A stretch of 64,000 nucleotides of DNA from Verrucomicrobiales bacterium (lineage in GTDB: Bacteria; Verrucomicrobiota; Verrucomicrobiia; Verrucomicrobiales; DEV007): assembly GCA_021648365.1 (NCBI GenBank), contig JAKISY010000010.1, positions 6,947 to 70,946 on the forward strand, read 5' to 3'. The notes beneath the pieces were generated by a model. That model worked only from the letters and a program-made list of their open reading frames with translations, was not told the origin of the DNA and did no database searches. Of the stretch, positions 1-8,245 are shown piece by piece; position 1 is the stretch's first letter; the number at the start of each line of letters is the position of its first letter. The translations under genes were made by a program, and so were the position numbers.

Positions 1-16
1 TTGGTATCGCGCTCAT
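1..16 (-). CDS. 5' end of an unidentified gene downstream of secY (partial)
   Basis: An ATG at position 16 on the minus strand opens a reading frame (M-S-A-I-P) that runs off the window. A purine-rich GGGAGG sits about 10 bases upstream, one of the better ribosome-binding sites in this cluster, and secY ends only about 30 bases before. Genes after secY in this cluster are commonly map, adk or rpsM, but five codons cannot tell which. Confidence 0.35.
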
Positions 17-45
17 GCCCTCATTCCTCCCTAACTCTGTTCGCT

Positions 46-1548
46 TCAGCCTTGAGCCACTATCGAATAAGTCACTCCGACTATGACCAGAATAGCCACC
101 ACCAGGTACAACCACACCATGCCGCTACCCGTAGCCGCCGCGGTGCCTGCATTGCGATCAAAACGTCCACGGATTTTCCCTTTGCGCAAGAAGCCGTCAT
201 AGTGACGTTGTATCAAATGAGTTTCCACCTGGCGCATGATGTCGAGCAATACCCCGACCAGAATCAACAAACTGGTGCCTCCAAAAAACTGCGCCGCTTG
301 AAAAGGCACACCCATCTGACGACTCAACATGCTCGGTAAAACAGCGATGATCGTCAGGAAAATTGCTCCAGCAAAAGTCAGACGGCTCATAGTGCGGTCA
401 AGGAACTCAGCGGTAGGTTTCCCTGGACGCACGCCTGGCAAGTAACCGCCATTACGTTTGAGATCTTCCGCGATCTGGTTGGGTTGAAACATAGTCGCTA
501 CCCAGAAGTATGAGAAAAAGAAAATCATCAAGGCTGACAAAGTATAATACAACCAGCCACTGCCACCGAGATTGGCAGCCAGCTTATTCGCCCAAGCAGC
601 ATCTGGAAAAGCAAACATCAAGATCTGCGAAGGGAACAACAGAATCGCCTGCGCAAAAATGATCGGCATCACACCTGCATAATTGACCTTCAAAGGCATA
701 TACTGAGTCTGTCCGCCATAGACTTTGCGACCCACTACCCGCTTGGCATAGTGCACCGTAAGCCGCCGCTGAGCTTGCGTGATCGAGATCACCCCTGCTA
801 TCACAAAGAACAAAAAGGCGATCAATGCTACCAGCATCAAAGGTTTCATAGGATCTTCAGTTGCACCTTCGACAAAGGTCACATACACCTGACCCAAAGC
901 TGCCGGTAAAGCAGAGATAATATTCGCGGTGATGATCAAAGAGATACCATTACCGATACCACGATCGGTTATCTGGTCACCCATCCACATCAGCAACAAG
1001 GTGCCTGCAGTGATCACAATGATAGTAACGATCACAAATGCCATGCCGCCATCTGGCACCAGTTCACGGGTATCATTCTGGTCGATGATACCGCGTAGTA
1101 AAAAGTTCGACTGCGGGTTGATCAATGATTTTGCCAGCATGTATCCCTGGAAAACACACAAGACAATCGCCACATAGCGAGTGTACATATTGATCTTTTG
1201 ACGACCACCCTCTTCACGAGAGAGTTTGCCCAAACCTGGCAGCACCGCCGTCATCAACTGCATCATGATCGAAGCACTGATATAAGGCATGATGCCTAAT
1301 GCAAAGATAGCGCAGTTCTGAAGACCACCGCCACTGAACACATTCATCAAGGCAGCCATCGCTGCGACCCCTTGACTTTCACCCGCTTTTTCCACCCCCT
1401 CTTTCAGCCACGCTTGCAGCACGGTCACATCCACACCCGGTAAAGTGATCGATGCGCCGAGGCGTATGATCACCAACATCAGCAGCGTGAACATGATACG
1501 CTGCCGCAATTCGGGAATTTTGAAGGAGTTAGTAAATGCGGAAATCAT
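46..1548 (-). CDS. secY: Protein translocase subunit SecY
   Basis: Central pore subunit of the SecYEG inner-membrane translocon. The 500-residue product opens with the family's N-terminal amphipathic segment and first membrane helix (IMFTLLMLVIIRLGASI), then shows about ten hydrophobic segments and the conserved cytoplasmic loops (e.g. RRLTVHYAKR and a PGKPT-containing loop before helix 9). It is longer than the roughly 440 residues of E. coli SecY, with extra sequence in periplasmic loops. Last recognised gene of the ribosomal cluster, 86 bases after rplO, so probably co-transcribed with it. Identification is secure. Confidence 0.98.
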   Translation of the reverse strand: MISAFTNSFKIPELRQRIMFTLLMLVIIRLGASITLPGVDVTVLQAWLKEGVEKAGESQGVAAMAALMNVFSGGGLQNCAIFALGIMPYISASIMMQLMTAVLPGLGKLSREEGGRQKINMYTRYVAIVLCVFQGYMLAKSLINPQSNFLLRGIIDQNDTRELVPDGGMAFVIVTIIVITAGTLLLMWMGDQITDRGIGNGISLIITANIISALPAALGQVYVTFVEGATEDPMKPLMLVALIAFLFFVIAGVISITQAQRRLTVHYAKRVVGRKVYGGQTQYMPLKVNYAGVMPIIFAQAILLFPSQILMFAFPDAAWANKLAANLGGSGWLYYTLSALMIFFFSYFWVATMFQPNQIAEDLKRNGGYLPGVRPGKPTAEFLDRTMSRLTFAGAIFLTIIAVLPSMLSRQMGVPFQAAQFFGGTSLLILVGVLLDIMRQVETHLIQRHYDGFLRKGKIRGRFDRNAGTAAATGSGMVWLYLVVAILVIVGVTYSIVAQG

Positions 1549-1634
1549 ACTTGTCTGTCAGGTCAAAACCAAATAATACAAATCAATCAACTAAAAATCC
1601 GCGAACCGCTCGGCTCGCAGATGCTCAGCATTCT

Positions 1635-2081
1635 TTAGGCAGCAACGATCTCGCCGCCAGCTTTTTCGATTTTTTCACGAGCCGTAGCTGAAATTTTATC
1701 AGCCTGCACTTTCAATTTTTTGGACAACTCACCGTCACCCAAAATCTTGACTCCCGTTTGGGTTCCTTTCACCAAACCAACAGCTCTCAACGAAGCTTCA
1801 TCGACGCTAGCGTCAGCTTCGAAAAAAGTCTCCAAATCAGATACATTAACAATCGCATACACTTCTTTGTGGCGACCGTTAGTGAATCCTTTTTTCGGCA
1901 AACGTCGAGCGAGAGGCATCTGCCCACCTTCGAAACCAGGTCGGATGGAAGCTCCCGAACGGGATTTCTGTCCTTTGTGACCTTTGCCTGATGTTTTTCC
2001 TTTGCCTGAGCTTTCGCCGCAGCCAAGACGTTTGCGACGGTGTGTAGTGCCGTGCTTAGGTTGTAAATCGTTTAATCTCAT
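1635..2081 (-). CDS. rplO: 50S ribosomal protein L15 (uL15)
   Basis: Large-subunit protein that helps late assembly of the 50S core. The 148 residues begin MRLNDLQP and contain the Gly/Lys-rich N-terminal arm (GKGHKGQKSRSG) typical of L15. Normal length. In most bacteria rpmD (L30) lies between rpsE and rplO; here only 55 bases separate the two, so L30 is absent from this position. Secure. Confidence 0.97.
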   Translation of the reverse strand: MRLNDLQPKHGTTHRRKRLGCGESSGKGKTSGKGHKGQKSRSGASIRPGFEGGQMPLARRLPKKGFTNGRHKEVYAIVNVSDLETFFEADASVDEASLRAVGLVKGTQTGVKILGDGELSKKLKVQADKISATAREKIEKAGGEIVAA

Positions 2082-2136
2082 GATGCTCGAATTTCTCCAG
2101 CTTAATATTTTAAATTAGTCAGTCGCAAAAACGCCC

Positions 2137-2988
2137 TTACAAAGCTGCGTTTTCCTTCATCTTCTTGCCGCGCAATTTCCAGATCTCTTCTTTGTTGCGC
2201 AAAGACTGCAACGCCACGAGCGTCGCTTTCACCACATTATTGTGATTGTTGGATCCCATTGATTTAGCCAAGACATCTTTGATGCCAGCTGCTTCCACCA
2301 CTGCGCGCACTCCGCCGCCAGCAATGATGCCCGTTCCTGGAGAAGCTGGGCGAAGCATCACGCGTCCACCACCAAATTCACCGATCACAGCATGCGGAAT
2401 GGTATTATCTTTCAAAGCTACCGATACCATCGACCTTTTTGAAATCTCGCTACCTTTACGGATACAATCTGCTACTTCGTTCGCTTTACCAAAACCGTAA
2501 CCGACCTTACCTTTTTGATCTCCGCTCACAACCAGTGCGCTGAAACTAAAACGACGTCCACCTTTGACCACTTTGGCACAACGGTTGATGAACACCACTT
2601 TCTCCATCAGCTCTTCTTCTTCGTCGTCGCGCTCATATTGCTTGAGTTTTTCCTCAGCTTTTTTCAGCACTTCTGACGAACCGCTATCTTTAGTAGATTT
2701 GGCATCAGACTTCTCTTCGCTTTTCTCTTCAGCTTTTTCCGCAGCAGGTTTGTCTTCCGCTTTGTCAGCTTTCGCTGCATCGTCAGTCACTGCTGGAGCT
2801 TCCTCTTTAGCAGGAGTCTCCTCTTTAGCTGGAGTCGCCTCTTTAGCCGGAGTCTCCTCTTTAGCTGGAGTCGCCTCTTTTTTGGCACTTGCCCCAAGCT
2901 CTAAATTTTGCTGTTCCGGAGTCGTAGCCGCCTCGGCTTTGACCTCTTTCTCGGAATCTTCCGCTTTACTGGTATCGTTATCGCTCAT
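2137..2988 (-). CDS. rpsE: 30S ribosomal protein S5 (uS5) with long charged N-terminal extension
   Basis: S5 lines the mRNA entry channel and affects decoding fidelity. The core (from about residue 125: VVFINRCAKVVKGGRRFSF, then the GYGFGKANEV region) matches the family. The protein is 283 residues, against about 165 in E. coli: residues 1-120 are an added Glu/Lys/Ala tail with PAKEET/PAKEAT repeats, presumably disordered. The extension is in frame with its own ATG, and no internal Met at the usual start position offers a short form. The core is certain; the role of the tail is unknown. Confidence 0.96.
   Translation of the reverse strand: MSDNDTSKAEDSEKEVKAEAATTPEQQNLELGASAKKEATPAKEETPAKEATPAKEETPAKEEAPAVTDDAAKADKAEDKPAAEKAEEKSEEKSDAKSTKDSGSSEVLKKAEEKLKQYERDDEEEELMEKVVFINRCAKVVKGGRRFSFSALVVSGDQKGKVGYGFGKANEVADCIRKGSEISKRSMVSVALKDNTIPHAVIGEFGGGRVMLRPASPGTGIIAGGGVRAVVEAAGIKDVLAKSMGSNNHNNVVKATLVALQSLRNKEEIWKLRGKKMKENAAL
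2803..2874 (-). repeat. 18-bp tandem repeat inside rpsE
   Basis: Four consecutive 18-bp units, each beginning CTCTTTAGC on the plus strand, encode the alternating PAKEET/PAKEAT hexapeptides of the S5 tail. Units differ by one or two bases, so copy number may vary between strains by slippage without breaking the frame. Confidence 0.85.
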
Positions 2989-3005
2989 ACGCTTCTTCTT
3001 AAAAA

Positions 3006-3362
3006 TTAAAATCCCAAACCTGCTCCGCGAGCAGCATCCGCCAAAGCCTTCACCTTACCGTGATAAACAAAACCACCTCTATCAAACACCACTTGCTCAA
3101 TCTTCGCAGCTTTGGCACGATTGGCGATTTCCTCACCGATTTTAGTAGCTGTTGCCACACTCGAACCAGCTTCTGACACAGCTTTATCGCGTGTGGAAGC
3201 CGAAGCCAGTGTTTTACCCTCAGTATCATCGATCAACTGAGCGTAAACGTTCTTGTTAGAAAAATACACCGCCAAGCGAGGACGCTCAGCCGTTCCTGAA
3301 ATTTTTCGGCGCACACGTTTGTGCATCCGGTTGCGCGCGTGATGGCGGTTGAATTTGCTCAT
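3006..3362 (-). CDS. rplR: 50S ribosomal protein L18 (uL18)
   Basis: Binds 5S rRNA together with L5 and places it in the 50S central protuberance. 118 residues, normal length. The N-terminal basic segment (RHHARNRMHKRVRRKI) and the ending VVFDRGGFVYHGKVKALADAAR are classic L18 sequence. It sits 17 bases upstream of rpsE and 51 bases after rplF, in canonical order. Confidence 0.97.
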   Translation of the reverse strand: MSKFNRHHARNRMHKRVRRKISGTAERPRLAVYFSNKNVYAQLIDDTEGKTLASASTRDKAVSEAGSSVATATKIGEEIANRAKAAKIEQVVFDRGGFVYHGKVKALADAARGAGLGF

Positions 3363-3413
3363 GATTTCTAAATTCTAAATTTTTATCTACTAAATTCTAT
3401 CTGCTAGCACTTA

Positions 3414-3950
3414 CTACTGCACACTCTTACCTGCTTTACGGCGAACATGCTCACCTTTGTAGCGCACACCCTTGCCCTTGTAAGGCTCTGGTGGGTAATA
3501 AGCACGAATGTGAGCGGCAAATTGACCGACCTGTTGTTTGTCGATACCCTCCACCTTGATTTCAGTGTTGTTATTAACGGTCACCGTCAGTTCAGCAGGG
3601 ATTGGATGCTCAAGCGGATGTGAAAAGCCTAAGCTCAAGTCTAGGGCATTGCCTTTGACTGCAGCACGGAAACCCACTCCTTGGATCTCCAACTCTTTGA
3701 CAAATCCTGTGGACACACCCTCGATCATGTTCGCCACCAAGCTGCGTGACAAACCGTGCAAAGCTCTCACTTTACGATCTTCATTGGCTCGCATGACGCT
3801 CACATCACCATCCTTCTGTTCGAGGGTGATCCCCTCTGGCAGATCCCATTCGAGTTTACCTTTAGGTCCTTCGACGCTCACGTGAGCATCGCTCATCGAA
3901 ACCGTAACCTTCTCGGGCAGACTGATTAATTTATTCCCTATTCGCGACAT
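3414..3950 (-). CDS. rplF: 50S ribosomal protein L6 (uL6)
   Basis: L6 sits near the sarcin-ricin loop and the factor-binding site. 178 residues beginning MSRIGNKLISLPEKV, with two repeated alpha/beta L6 domains; the C-terminal PPEPYKGKGVRYKGEHVRRKAG is the strongly conserved rRNA-binding segment. Normal length and position between rpsH and rplR. Confidence 0.97.
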   Translation of the reverse strand: MSRIGNKLISLPEKVTVSMSDAHVSVEGPKGKLEWDLPEGITLEQKDGDVSVMRANEDRKVRALHGLSRSLVANMIEGVSTGFVKELEIQGVGFRAAVKGNALDLSLGFSHPLEHPIPAELTVTVNNNTEIKVEGIDKQQVGQFAAHIRAYYPPEPYKGKGVRYKGEHVRRKAGKSVQ

Positions 3951-3990
3951 GACTCTTTGTATTTTATAAAATCCTAATATCCCCAGCAGT

Positions 3991-4389
3991 TTACCAGACC
4001 AATGCTAGCACTTCACCGCCGAGATTTTCTTTGGCAGCTTTATGGCCGACCATGATCCCTTTTGATGTGGAAAGAATGGAAATTCCCATTCCGTTTAAAA
4101 CCCGTGGAATTTCTCCAGCTCCTGCATACTGACGCAATCCAGGACGACTAGCTCTCTTCAAGTCGGTCAGAGCAGGCGTATTGTCAACATACTTTGGTTT
4201 CACCCGAATCTCAGGAAACTTGCCTTCGGAGTCGATTTCATAACTCCAGATGTAGCCTTCTTCTTTCAAAATACGTGCAATATCCACTTTGATTTTGGAA
4301 AAAGGCGCTTTGAATTCTTCCTTCTGCGCACGAGTGGCATTTTTAAACCGAGTCAAAAAATCGGCGATTGGGTCAGTGAGAACAGCCAT
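3991..4389 (-). CDS. rpsH: 30S ribosomal protein S8 (uS8)
   Basis: Primary 16S rRNA-binding protein that organises the central domain and, in E. coli, represses the spc operon. 132 residues starting MAVLTDPIADFLTRFKNA. The C-terminal GISILSTSKGIMVGHKA matches the conserved STSKG motif. Directly follows rplE with only 54 bases between, so rpsN (S14), normally encoded here, is missing. Confidence 0.97.
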   Translation of the reverse strand: MAVLTDPIADFLTRFKNATRAQKEEFKAPFSKIKVDIARILKEEGYIWSYEIDSEGKFPEIRVKPKYVDNTPALTDLKRASRPGLRQYAGAGEIPRVLNGMGISILSTSKGIMVGHKAAKENLGGEVLALVW

Positions 4390-4443
4390 AATACTTTCTA
4401 GTTAGCTTTTTAAATAAATGATCAAATTAGTGTTACCCTGGTC

Positions 4444-4998
4444 TTACTGACCACCGGGCTTGCGGAAAGGCATTCCCAATCCTGTCAGCAACTCTTTCGC
4501 TGCTTCATCAGTGGTAGCGGTAGTCACAATCGTGATATCGAAACCAATCGTGCGCTTGACTTTATCCAGTTCAATTTCTGGAAAAATCGTCTGGTCGTTC
4601 ACTCCAAGAGTGTAGTTACCATTGCCATCAAAACTCTTGGTAGGCACTCCACGGAAATCTCGAATAGTCGGCATCGCCGTATTCAATAGACGGTCGAGGA
4701 ACTCCCACATGATCTGTCCGCGCAGAGTGACTCGAGCACCAATGGTATCTCCAGCACGAAGCTTGAAGTTAGAGATGCTGTTTTTCGCTTTGGTCAAAAC
4801 CGGACGCTGCCCAGTGATGATCGACATGTCGTTCACCACATCCTCAGCGGCTTGTTTGCGATCGTCCACGTTACCAAATCCGCTGTTGAGAACCACTTTC
4901 TCCAAGCGCGGTAGCTGATGGACATTGGTTATTGCCAACGCCTCCTTCAGTTTAGGAACGACTTCTTCGTTGTATTTTGTTAAAAGATTCGGCTGCAT
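4444..4998 (-). CDS. rplE: 50S ribosomal protein L5 (uL5)
   Basis: Binds 5S rRNA and contacts S13 across the subunit bridge. 184 residues. The conserved LEKVVLNSGFGN and TGQRPVLTKAKNSISNFKLR segments and the central RDFRGVPTKSFDGNGNYTLG identify it beyond doubt. Usual length. Neighbours are rplX upstream and rpsH downstream. Confidence 0.97.
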   Translation of the reverse strand: MQPNLLTKYNEEVVPKLKEALAITNVHQLPRLEKVVLNSGFGNVDDRKQAAEDVVNDMSIITGQRPVLTKAKNSISNFKLRAGDTIGARVTLRGQIMWEFLDRLLNTAMPTIRDFRGVPTKSFDGNGNYTLGVNDQTIFPEIELDKVKRTIGFDITIVTTATTDEAAKELLTGLGMPFRKPGGQ

Positions 4999-5044
4999 GA
5001 TGCTTCTCTATCTCTGTTTACCTTAAAATAATTTTACGACTCGC

Positions 5045-5296
5045 TTATTTGCTATCGCCGTTGACCAATTTCACATTCGAGATGTGAACAGGACCCTCGC
5101 GCTCGACGATGCCACCTTCAGGCAGATCTTCGCTCTTGCGGGTTGCTTTTTTGATGAGACGAACGCCTTCGATCAACACATGTCCTTTTTCAGGGAACAC
5201 CTGCAAGACCTTACCCTGGGAACCTTTGTGGTTACCGGAGATGACTTCGACTTCGTCGTTTTTCTTAACGTGAGTATTGATTTTTTTCCTGTTCAT
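5045..5296 (-). CDS. rplX: 50S ribosomal protein L24 (uL24)
   Basis: Early assembly protein at the polypeptide exit. 83 residues with the KOW motif near the N terminus (VKKNDEVEVISGNHKGSQGK), then the ATRKS and EGPVHISNVKLV segments typical of L24. Shorter than the 104 residues of E. coli, within the bacterial range. Its start codon overlaps the rplN stop by 4 bases, implying translational coupling. Confidence 0.96.
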   Translation of the reverse strand: MNRKKINTHVKKNDEVEVISGNHKGSQGKVLQVFPEKGHVLIEGVRLIKKATRKSEDLPEGGIVEREGPVHISNVKLVNGDSK

Positions 5297-5658
5297 AGCA
5301 CTTCTGGAGCTAGTGATACAATTTTCATGAAGTTCTGCTCACGCAATTCACGTGCAACAGGACCAAAAATGCGTGTCCCTTGAGGGTTTTTATCTTTATC
5401 GATGATCACGATCGCGTTTTTGTCAAAACGCAACACCGAACCATCAGCGCGGCGGATAGGAGCTGCAGTGCGAACCACTACAGCGCGAACCACTTCACCT
5501 TTCTTGATGCTAGCTGTTGGTGTTGCTTCACGGATATGCACCGTGATGACATCGCCGACACCCGCACTCTTGGTGCGTTTGCCGATCACACCAATCATCT
5601 TGGCGGCTTTGGCACCGGTATTATCGGCCACTAGGACCTTGGATTCCATTTGGATCAT
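5293..5658 (-). CDS. rplN: 50S ribosomal protein L14 (uL14)
   Basis: Forms an intersubunit bridge with 16S rRNA. 121 residues beginning MIQMESKVLVADNTGAK, which carries the conserved ADNSGA-type motif; the middle (GDVITVHIREATP, then KKGEVVRAVVVRT) and the GTRIFGPVARELRE ending also match. Normal length. Overlaps rplX by 4 bases. Confidence 0.98.
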   Translation of the reverse strand: MIQMESKVLVADNTGAKAAKMIGVIGKRTKSAGVGDVITVHIREATPTASIKKGEVVRAVVVRTAAPIRRADGSVLRFDKNAIVIIDKDKNPQGTRIFGPVARELREQNFMKIVSLAPEVL

Positions 5659-5704
5659 CGCTCAATAACCTTTCGTTTAAATTCTTAAATCTGAAAATTT
5701 GCCC

Positions 5705-5980
5705 TTAGTGCGTCAACACTTCCATCAAACGCCAGCATTTGCTCTTGCTGATCGGACGTGTTTCCATCACCTCTACTTTATCACCCACCTTAGCCTCTTC
5801 CTTTTCATCGTGAGCAAACACCGTAGTGGAACGCTTCACAATTTTGCGAAATTTCGGATGCGGAACGCGACGCACCAACTCGACTTTGATCGTCTTGTGC
5901 ATTTTGTCCGAAACGACAACTCCTACGAGACTTCTTCGCGTATTGCGACTCTGGGTTTCCGTGCTGCTTGTATCACTCAT
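5705..5980 (-). CDS. rpsQ: 30S ribosomal protein S17 (uS17)
   Basis: Primary 16S rRNA-binding protein with an OB fold. 91 residues. After a short Ser/Thr-rich leader of about 15 residues the S17 core follows (RRSLVGVVVSDKMHKTIKVE, then the VGDKVEVMETRPISKSKCW segment). The leader is slightly longer than in E. coli. Position between rpmC and rplN is canonical. Confidence 0.96.
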   Translation of the reverse strand: MSDTSSTETQSRNTRRSLVGVVVSDKMHKTIKVELVRRVPHPKFRKIVKRSTTVFAHDEKEEAKVGDKVEVMETRPISKSKCWRLMEVLTH

Positions 5981-6080
5981 GACTACTAAATGTTTATCTG
6001 CTACTCAACGCTCTTGGTTTATGCGCTTCGTATCCTCTCAATATCTATTGTTCTCTTCCTACCTCTCAATTCAATGGCGC

Positions 6081-6320
6081 TTACTCTGCTGCCGCCACCT
6101 CTTTAGTGGACGCTTCTTTAGCAGTTGCCAATCTTCGTTCTGAAAGGATGGTTTCGATTTTTGCTATGCTACGACGAATCGTGCGCAAGCGTGAAGAATC
6201 CTCTAGTTGTCCAGATTCCTGCTGCACTCGCAAATGCAAGGCCTCCTCCTTGAGATCCCGCCTGCTAGTCGCAAGTTCATCTACACTCAATTCTCTCAGT
6301 TCTTTAATTTTTGTGCTCAT
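6081..6320 (-). CDS. rpmC: 50S ribosomal protein L29 (uL29)
   Basis: Small helical protein next to the exit tunnel, where SRP and trigger factor dock. 79 residues. The core KIKELRELSVDELA and the RLRTIRRSIAKIETILSER helix match L29. About 12 extra Ala/Glu-rich residues extend the C terminus. A 100-base gap to rpsQ is somewhat long for this cluster but shows no clear signal. Confidence 0.95.
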   Translation of the reverse strand: MSTKIKELRELSVDELATSRRDLKEEALHLRVQQESGQLEDSSRLRTIRRSIAKIETILSERRLATAKEASTKEVAAAE

Positions 6321-6373
6321 CTTATTTTAAGCCTGTTAAAACCACTACTGGTTTTATACCTCATCCAAATTCA

Positions 6374-6784
6374 TTACCCTCTAGTCACAAAACGTGTTCT
6401 CACGCCAAGTTTGTTAGCTGCCAGTCGCATAGCTTCTTTCGCCAAAGTCTCAGGAACTCCACCCACCTCGAACAACATCGTTCCAGGACGGACTACAGCT
6501 ACCCAATGCTCAGGTGAGCCCTTACCTTTACCCATACGAGTTTCCGGTGGACGCTGAGTGATTGGCTTGTGAGGAAATACGCGAATCCACACTTTTCCTT
6601 TACGTTTGAGATGACGATTGATCGCAACACGACAAGCTTCAAGCTGACGGTTCGTGACCCATTCACGACCGAGAGACTGCAAGCCGAACTCGCCGAAGCT
6701 CACTTTCGTTCCGCGCTGAGCATTGCCGGCACGACTGCCTCGCTGACTCTTGCGGTACTTCACTCTTTTTGGCATTAAAGGCAT
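6374..6784 (-). CDS. rplP: 50S ribosomal protein L16 (uL16)
   Basis: Positions the aminoacyl-tRNA acceptor arm at the A site. 136 residues. MPKRVKYRKSQRGSRAGNAQ near the start and the GKGKGSPEHWVAVVRPGTML segment are diagnostic. A downstream Met (MPLM) could also be the start; the difference is three residues. Canonical position between rpsC and rpmC. Confidence 0.97.
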   Translation of the reverse strand: MPLMPKRVKYRKSQRGSRAGNAQRGTKVSFGEFGLQSLGREWVTNRQLEACRVAINRHLKRKGKVWIRVFPHKPITQRPPETRMGKGKGSPEHWVAVVRPGTMLFEVGGVPETLAKEAMRLAANKLGVRTRFVTRG

Positions 6785-6844
6785 AACTCTTTTCCTTTGA
6801 TTCTAAAATTTATCTTAATACTAATTCAACTATGATCTAGTCGA

Positions 6845-7666
6845 CTATCTTGCACCCGGACCACCACGACCCGGACCTCCTGGACCACCGCGACCTGGAC
6901 CACCTGGACCACCACGACCCGGACCTCCTGGACCGCCACGACCTGGACCACCCGGTCCGCCGCGTCGATCACCACCAGGACGACCACCACCACCGCGTCG
7001 ATCAGGACGACCGCCAGTTTGCTTTTTAGCATTGGTTTCGAGATCTTCCTTTTTGTTGATCCAACATTTGATTCCGATGATTCCCCAAGTGGTGTTCGCT
7101 TCCGTGAAACCATAATCGATCGGCACACGCAGGGTATGCAATGGCACACTGCCTTTGCGATACCACTCAGCACGAGCGATGTCAGCACCACCCAGACGGC
7201 CCGCACAACGCAGACGAATACCTTCGGCACCAAATTCCATAGCAGTCTGCAAAGCTCTTTTCATAGCTCGGCGGAATGCGATACGGCGCTCCAGTTGCAA
7301 AGCCACTGACTCGGCGACCAATTGCGCATCCGTTTCTGGTTGCTTGATCTCTTGGATATCGACTTTGACTTGTTTGCCTCCACACATTTTGGAGACTTCA
7401 GCCGTCATGCGTTCGATTTCCGATCCTTTACGACCGATCACCAAACCGGGACGTGAAGTGAAAAGCGTGACCCGCACACTATTCCACGCACGCTCGATCA
7501 AGATTTTTGATACGGCGGCGAAGTGGAGCTTCTCCTTAAGGTAATTGCGTATTTCTAGATCGCTATGCAGATAGTCCGCAAACTGACCTTTTGGCGCATA
7601 CCATTTCGAACGCCAGTCTTTGTTGACCGCCAGGCGAAATCCAATTGGATTGACTTTTTGACCCAT
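6845..7666 (-). CDS. rpsC: 30S ribosomal protein S3 (uS3) with RGG-type C-terminal tail
   Basis: S3 forms the mRNA entry gate and the ribosomal helicase site with S4 and S5. Residues 1-215 are a standard S3: MGQKVNPIGFRLAVNKDW start, KH domain with VIGRKGSEIE, and the C-terminal S3 domain ending GIIGIKCWINKKE. Residues from about 220 onward are an added Gly/Arg/Pro tail containing four GGPGGPGR octapeptides. Total 273 residues against about 233 in E. coli. RGG-like tails bind RNA in other proteins; that role here is inferred. Confidence 0.97.
   Translation of the reverse strand: MGQKVNPIGFRLAVNKDWRSKWYAPKGQFADYLHSDLEIRNYLKEKLHFAAVSKILIERAWNSVRVTLFTSRPGLVIGRKGSEIERMTAEVSKMCGGKQVKVDIQEIKQPETDAQLVAESVALQLERRIAFRRAMKRALQTAMEFGAEGIRLRCAGRLGGADIARAEWYRKGSVPLHTLRVPIDYGFTEANTTWGIIGIKCWINKKEDLETNAKKQTGGRPDRRGGGGRPGGDRRGGPGGPGRGGPGGPGRGGPGGPGRGGPGGPGRGGPGAR
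6866..6961 (-). repeat. 24-bp tandem repeat inside rpsC
   Basis: Four 24-bp units encode the GGPGGPGR octapeptides of the S3 tail (residues 236-267). Differences between units are mostly synonymous, which suggests that the peptide rather than the DNA is under selection. Confidence 0.85.
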
Positions 7667-7695
7667 GATTCTTGTCTCTCGTTCTTAAATTAAAA

Positions 7696-8226
7696 TTATT
7701 TGCTGTCGCCGTCTTCGGTGACTGCCTCTTCCGTAGATTCATTTTCTACGACTGGTTTTTCCTCAACCACCTCTTTAGCTTCTTCCTTTTTCTCAGCTTT
7801 AGCTTTAGGTGCTTTTTTCTTAGCAGCTTTTTTCTTCGGCGCAGCCTTTTTCCTCTTCCGCTCAGAAGTTTCCTCCAAAGCTTCGATCAAGTCTGCATCC
7901 TCCGTCAAAACGATATTGATGCGGCTGGTGCGCTTACGGATAGGCGATGCCGATCCTCTAGCTCTTGGCATGAATCGCTTCATAGTAGGGCCTTCACCCG
8001 CCGTTGCCTCCTTGATGATCAAGCTGTCCACCGACAGTTCAAAATTGTTTTCCGCATCGGCTACCGCTGCTTTCAAAGTCTTAGTCACCAACCTCGCTGC
8101 TTTTCTTGGCGTGAACGCCAAGAGATCCAGTGCGTGTGAGACCGGTAGGCCTTGAATTTCCCTCGTCACATCTCTCACTTTACGTGCTGAAATGCGGGCT
8201 CCTTTATATGTTGATCGAACGTCCAT
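7696..8226 (-). CDS. rplV: 50S ribosomal protein L22 (uL22) with Lys/Glu-rich C-terminal tail
   Basis: L22 spans the exit tunnel wall. I chose the ATG at 8226 (MDVRSTYKGARISARKVRDV) because the frame extends further upstream only to a TTG and would then overlap the preceding gene. Residues 1-115 form the L22 core, including KRFMPRARGSASPIRKRTSR, the tunnel loop. Residues 120-176 are an added tail, first Lys/Ala-rich then Glu-rich. Length 176 against about 110 in E. coli. Core secure; tail role unknown. Confidence 0.95.
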   Translation of the reverse strand: MDVRSTYKGARISARKVRDVTREIQGLPVSHALDLLAFTPRKAARLVTKTLKAAVADAENNFELSVDSLIIKEATAGEGPTMKRFMPRARGSASPIRKRTSRINIVLTEDADLIEALEETSERKRKKAAPKKKAAKKKAPKAKAEKKEEAKEVVEEKPVVENESTEEAVTEDGDSK

Positions 8227-8245
8227 TAAATTCAATATTCTGAGT

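Noticed and set aside
2803..2874. CRISPR-like repeats
   Set aside because: The regular units are coding tandem repeats without unique spacers; no CRISPR array or cas operon was seen in the window.
2564..3145. Plus-strand 193-codon Ser/Ala-rich frame
   Set aside because: It is the complement of the repetitive S5 tail and the end of L18; composition follows from the repeats and no family is matched.
6826..7233. Minus-strand 135-codon Val-rich frame overlapping rpsC
   Set aside because: Frame shift of the GGPGGPGR repeat region; it gives a simple Val/Arg sequence and lies fully inside S3.
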